A stretch of 6,342 bases of DNA from Clostridia bacterium (GTDB lineage: Bacteria; Bacillota_A; Clostridia; Oscillospirales; CAG-272): contig JAGBZZ010000360.1 in NCBI GenBank assembly GCA_017652965.1, positions 1 to 6,342 on the forward strand. Reading direction: 5' to 3'. How positions within the stretch are numbered: position 1 is the first letter of the stretch; every line of letters starts with the position of its first letter. The notes below the pieces were generated by a model that was not told where the DNA came from, did no database searches, and saw nothing but the letters and a program-made list of their open reading frames with translations. Of the stretch, positions 6,340 through 6,342 are shown piece by piece. The translations under genes and the position numbers were made by a program.

Positions 6340-6342
6340 GCC

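Larger units (their letters stand above)
6039..6342. repeat. 304 bp near-perfect palindrome carrying two convergent tRNA-Gly genes
   Basis: Bases i and 12381-i are complementary from 6039/6342 to the centre at 6190.5, with no insertion or deletion. The differences I find are 6084/6297 (T against G, a wobble), 6175/6206, 6179/6202 and the central loop 6189-6192. Each arm holds a promoter, a leader and a tRNA gene. The right arm is cut by the window end while still matching, so its outer limit is unknown. Confidence 0.93.

Noticed and set aside
6039..6342. Terminal inverted repeats of an insertion sequence or an integration site at a tRNA
   Set aside because: The arms enclose only tRNA genes and a terminator. 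No transposase, integrase or target duplication is visible.

Overview
The window looks like chromosomal DNA from a GC-rich member of the Firmicutes, probably an anaerobic, gut-type Clostridia. This is inferred from purine-rich AAGGAG/GGAGG ribosome sites, strong sigma-A style promoters (TTGACA, TATAAT, 17 bp spacers), tRNA genes that encode their own CCA, a UPF0237/UPF0210 gene pair common in this phylum, and C/G-rich third codon positions. No species can be named from the sequence alone.

Layout, left to right. (1) A rightward pair: the 3' portion of a glycoside-hydrolase-like protein with a probable CBM9-like carbohydrate-binding C-terminus, overlapping by one base a small GNAT acetyltransferase. 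(2) A near-perfect hairpin that can terminate transcription from both sides. (3) A leftward histidine (phosphoglycerate-mutase-like) phosphatase with its own consensus promoter. (4) A 265 bp divergent promoter region, then a rightward membrane-anchored M20 metallopeptidase of the carboxypeptidase S/PM20D1 type. (5) A promoter driving a two-gene operon, a small ACT-domain protein (UPF0237) and a UPF0210/DUF711 'PFL family' protein, ending in a hairpin. (6) At the right edge, two identical tRNA-Gly(CCC) genes face each other in a 304 bp palindrome. Each arm has a consensus promoter, a leader and a tRNA, and the arms share a central bidirectional terminator.

The protein-coding part is ordinary core/accessory metabolism: polysaccharide-related, acyl transfer, phosphatase, peptidase, and a conserved but functionally unassigned ACT/DUF711 pair. 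There is no sign of a phage, transposon, CRISPR array or defence island. The unusual part is the palindromic tRNA locus. Its two transcription units mirror each other base for base from the -35 boxes to the terminator, apart from one leader base and a few bases near the centre. Both tRNA copies also carry the same C-C mismatch in the anticodon stem. It is either a recent inverted duplication centred on the terminator hairpin or an assembly fold-back at a contig end; the central and leader differences favour a real locus but do not prove it.
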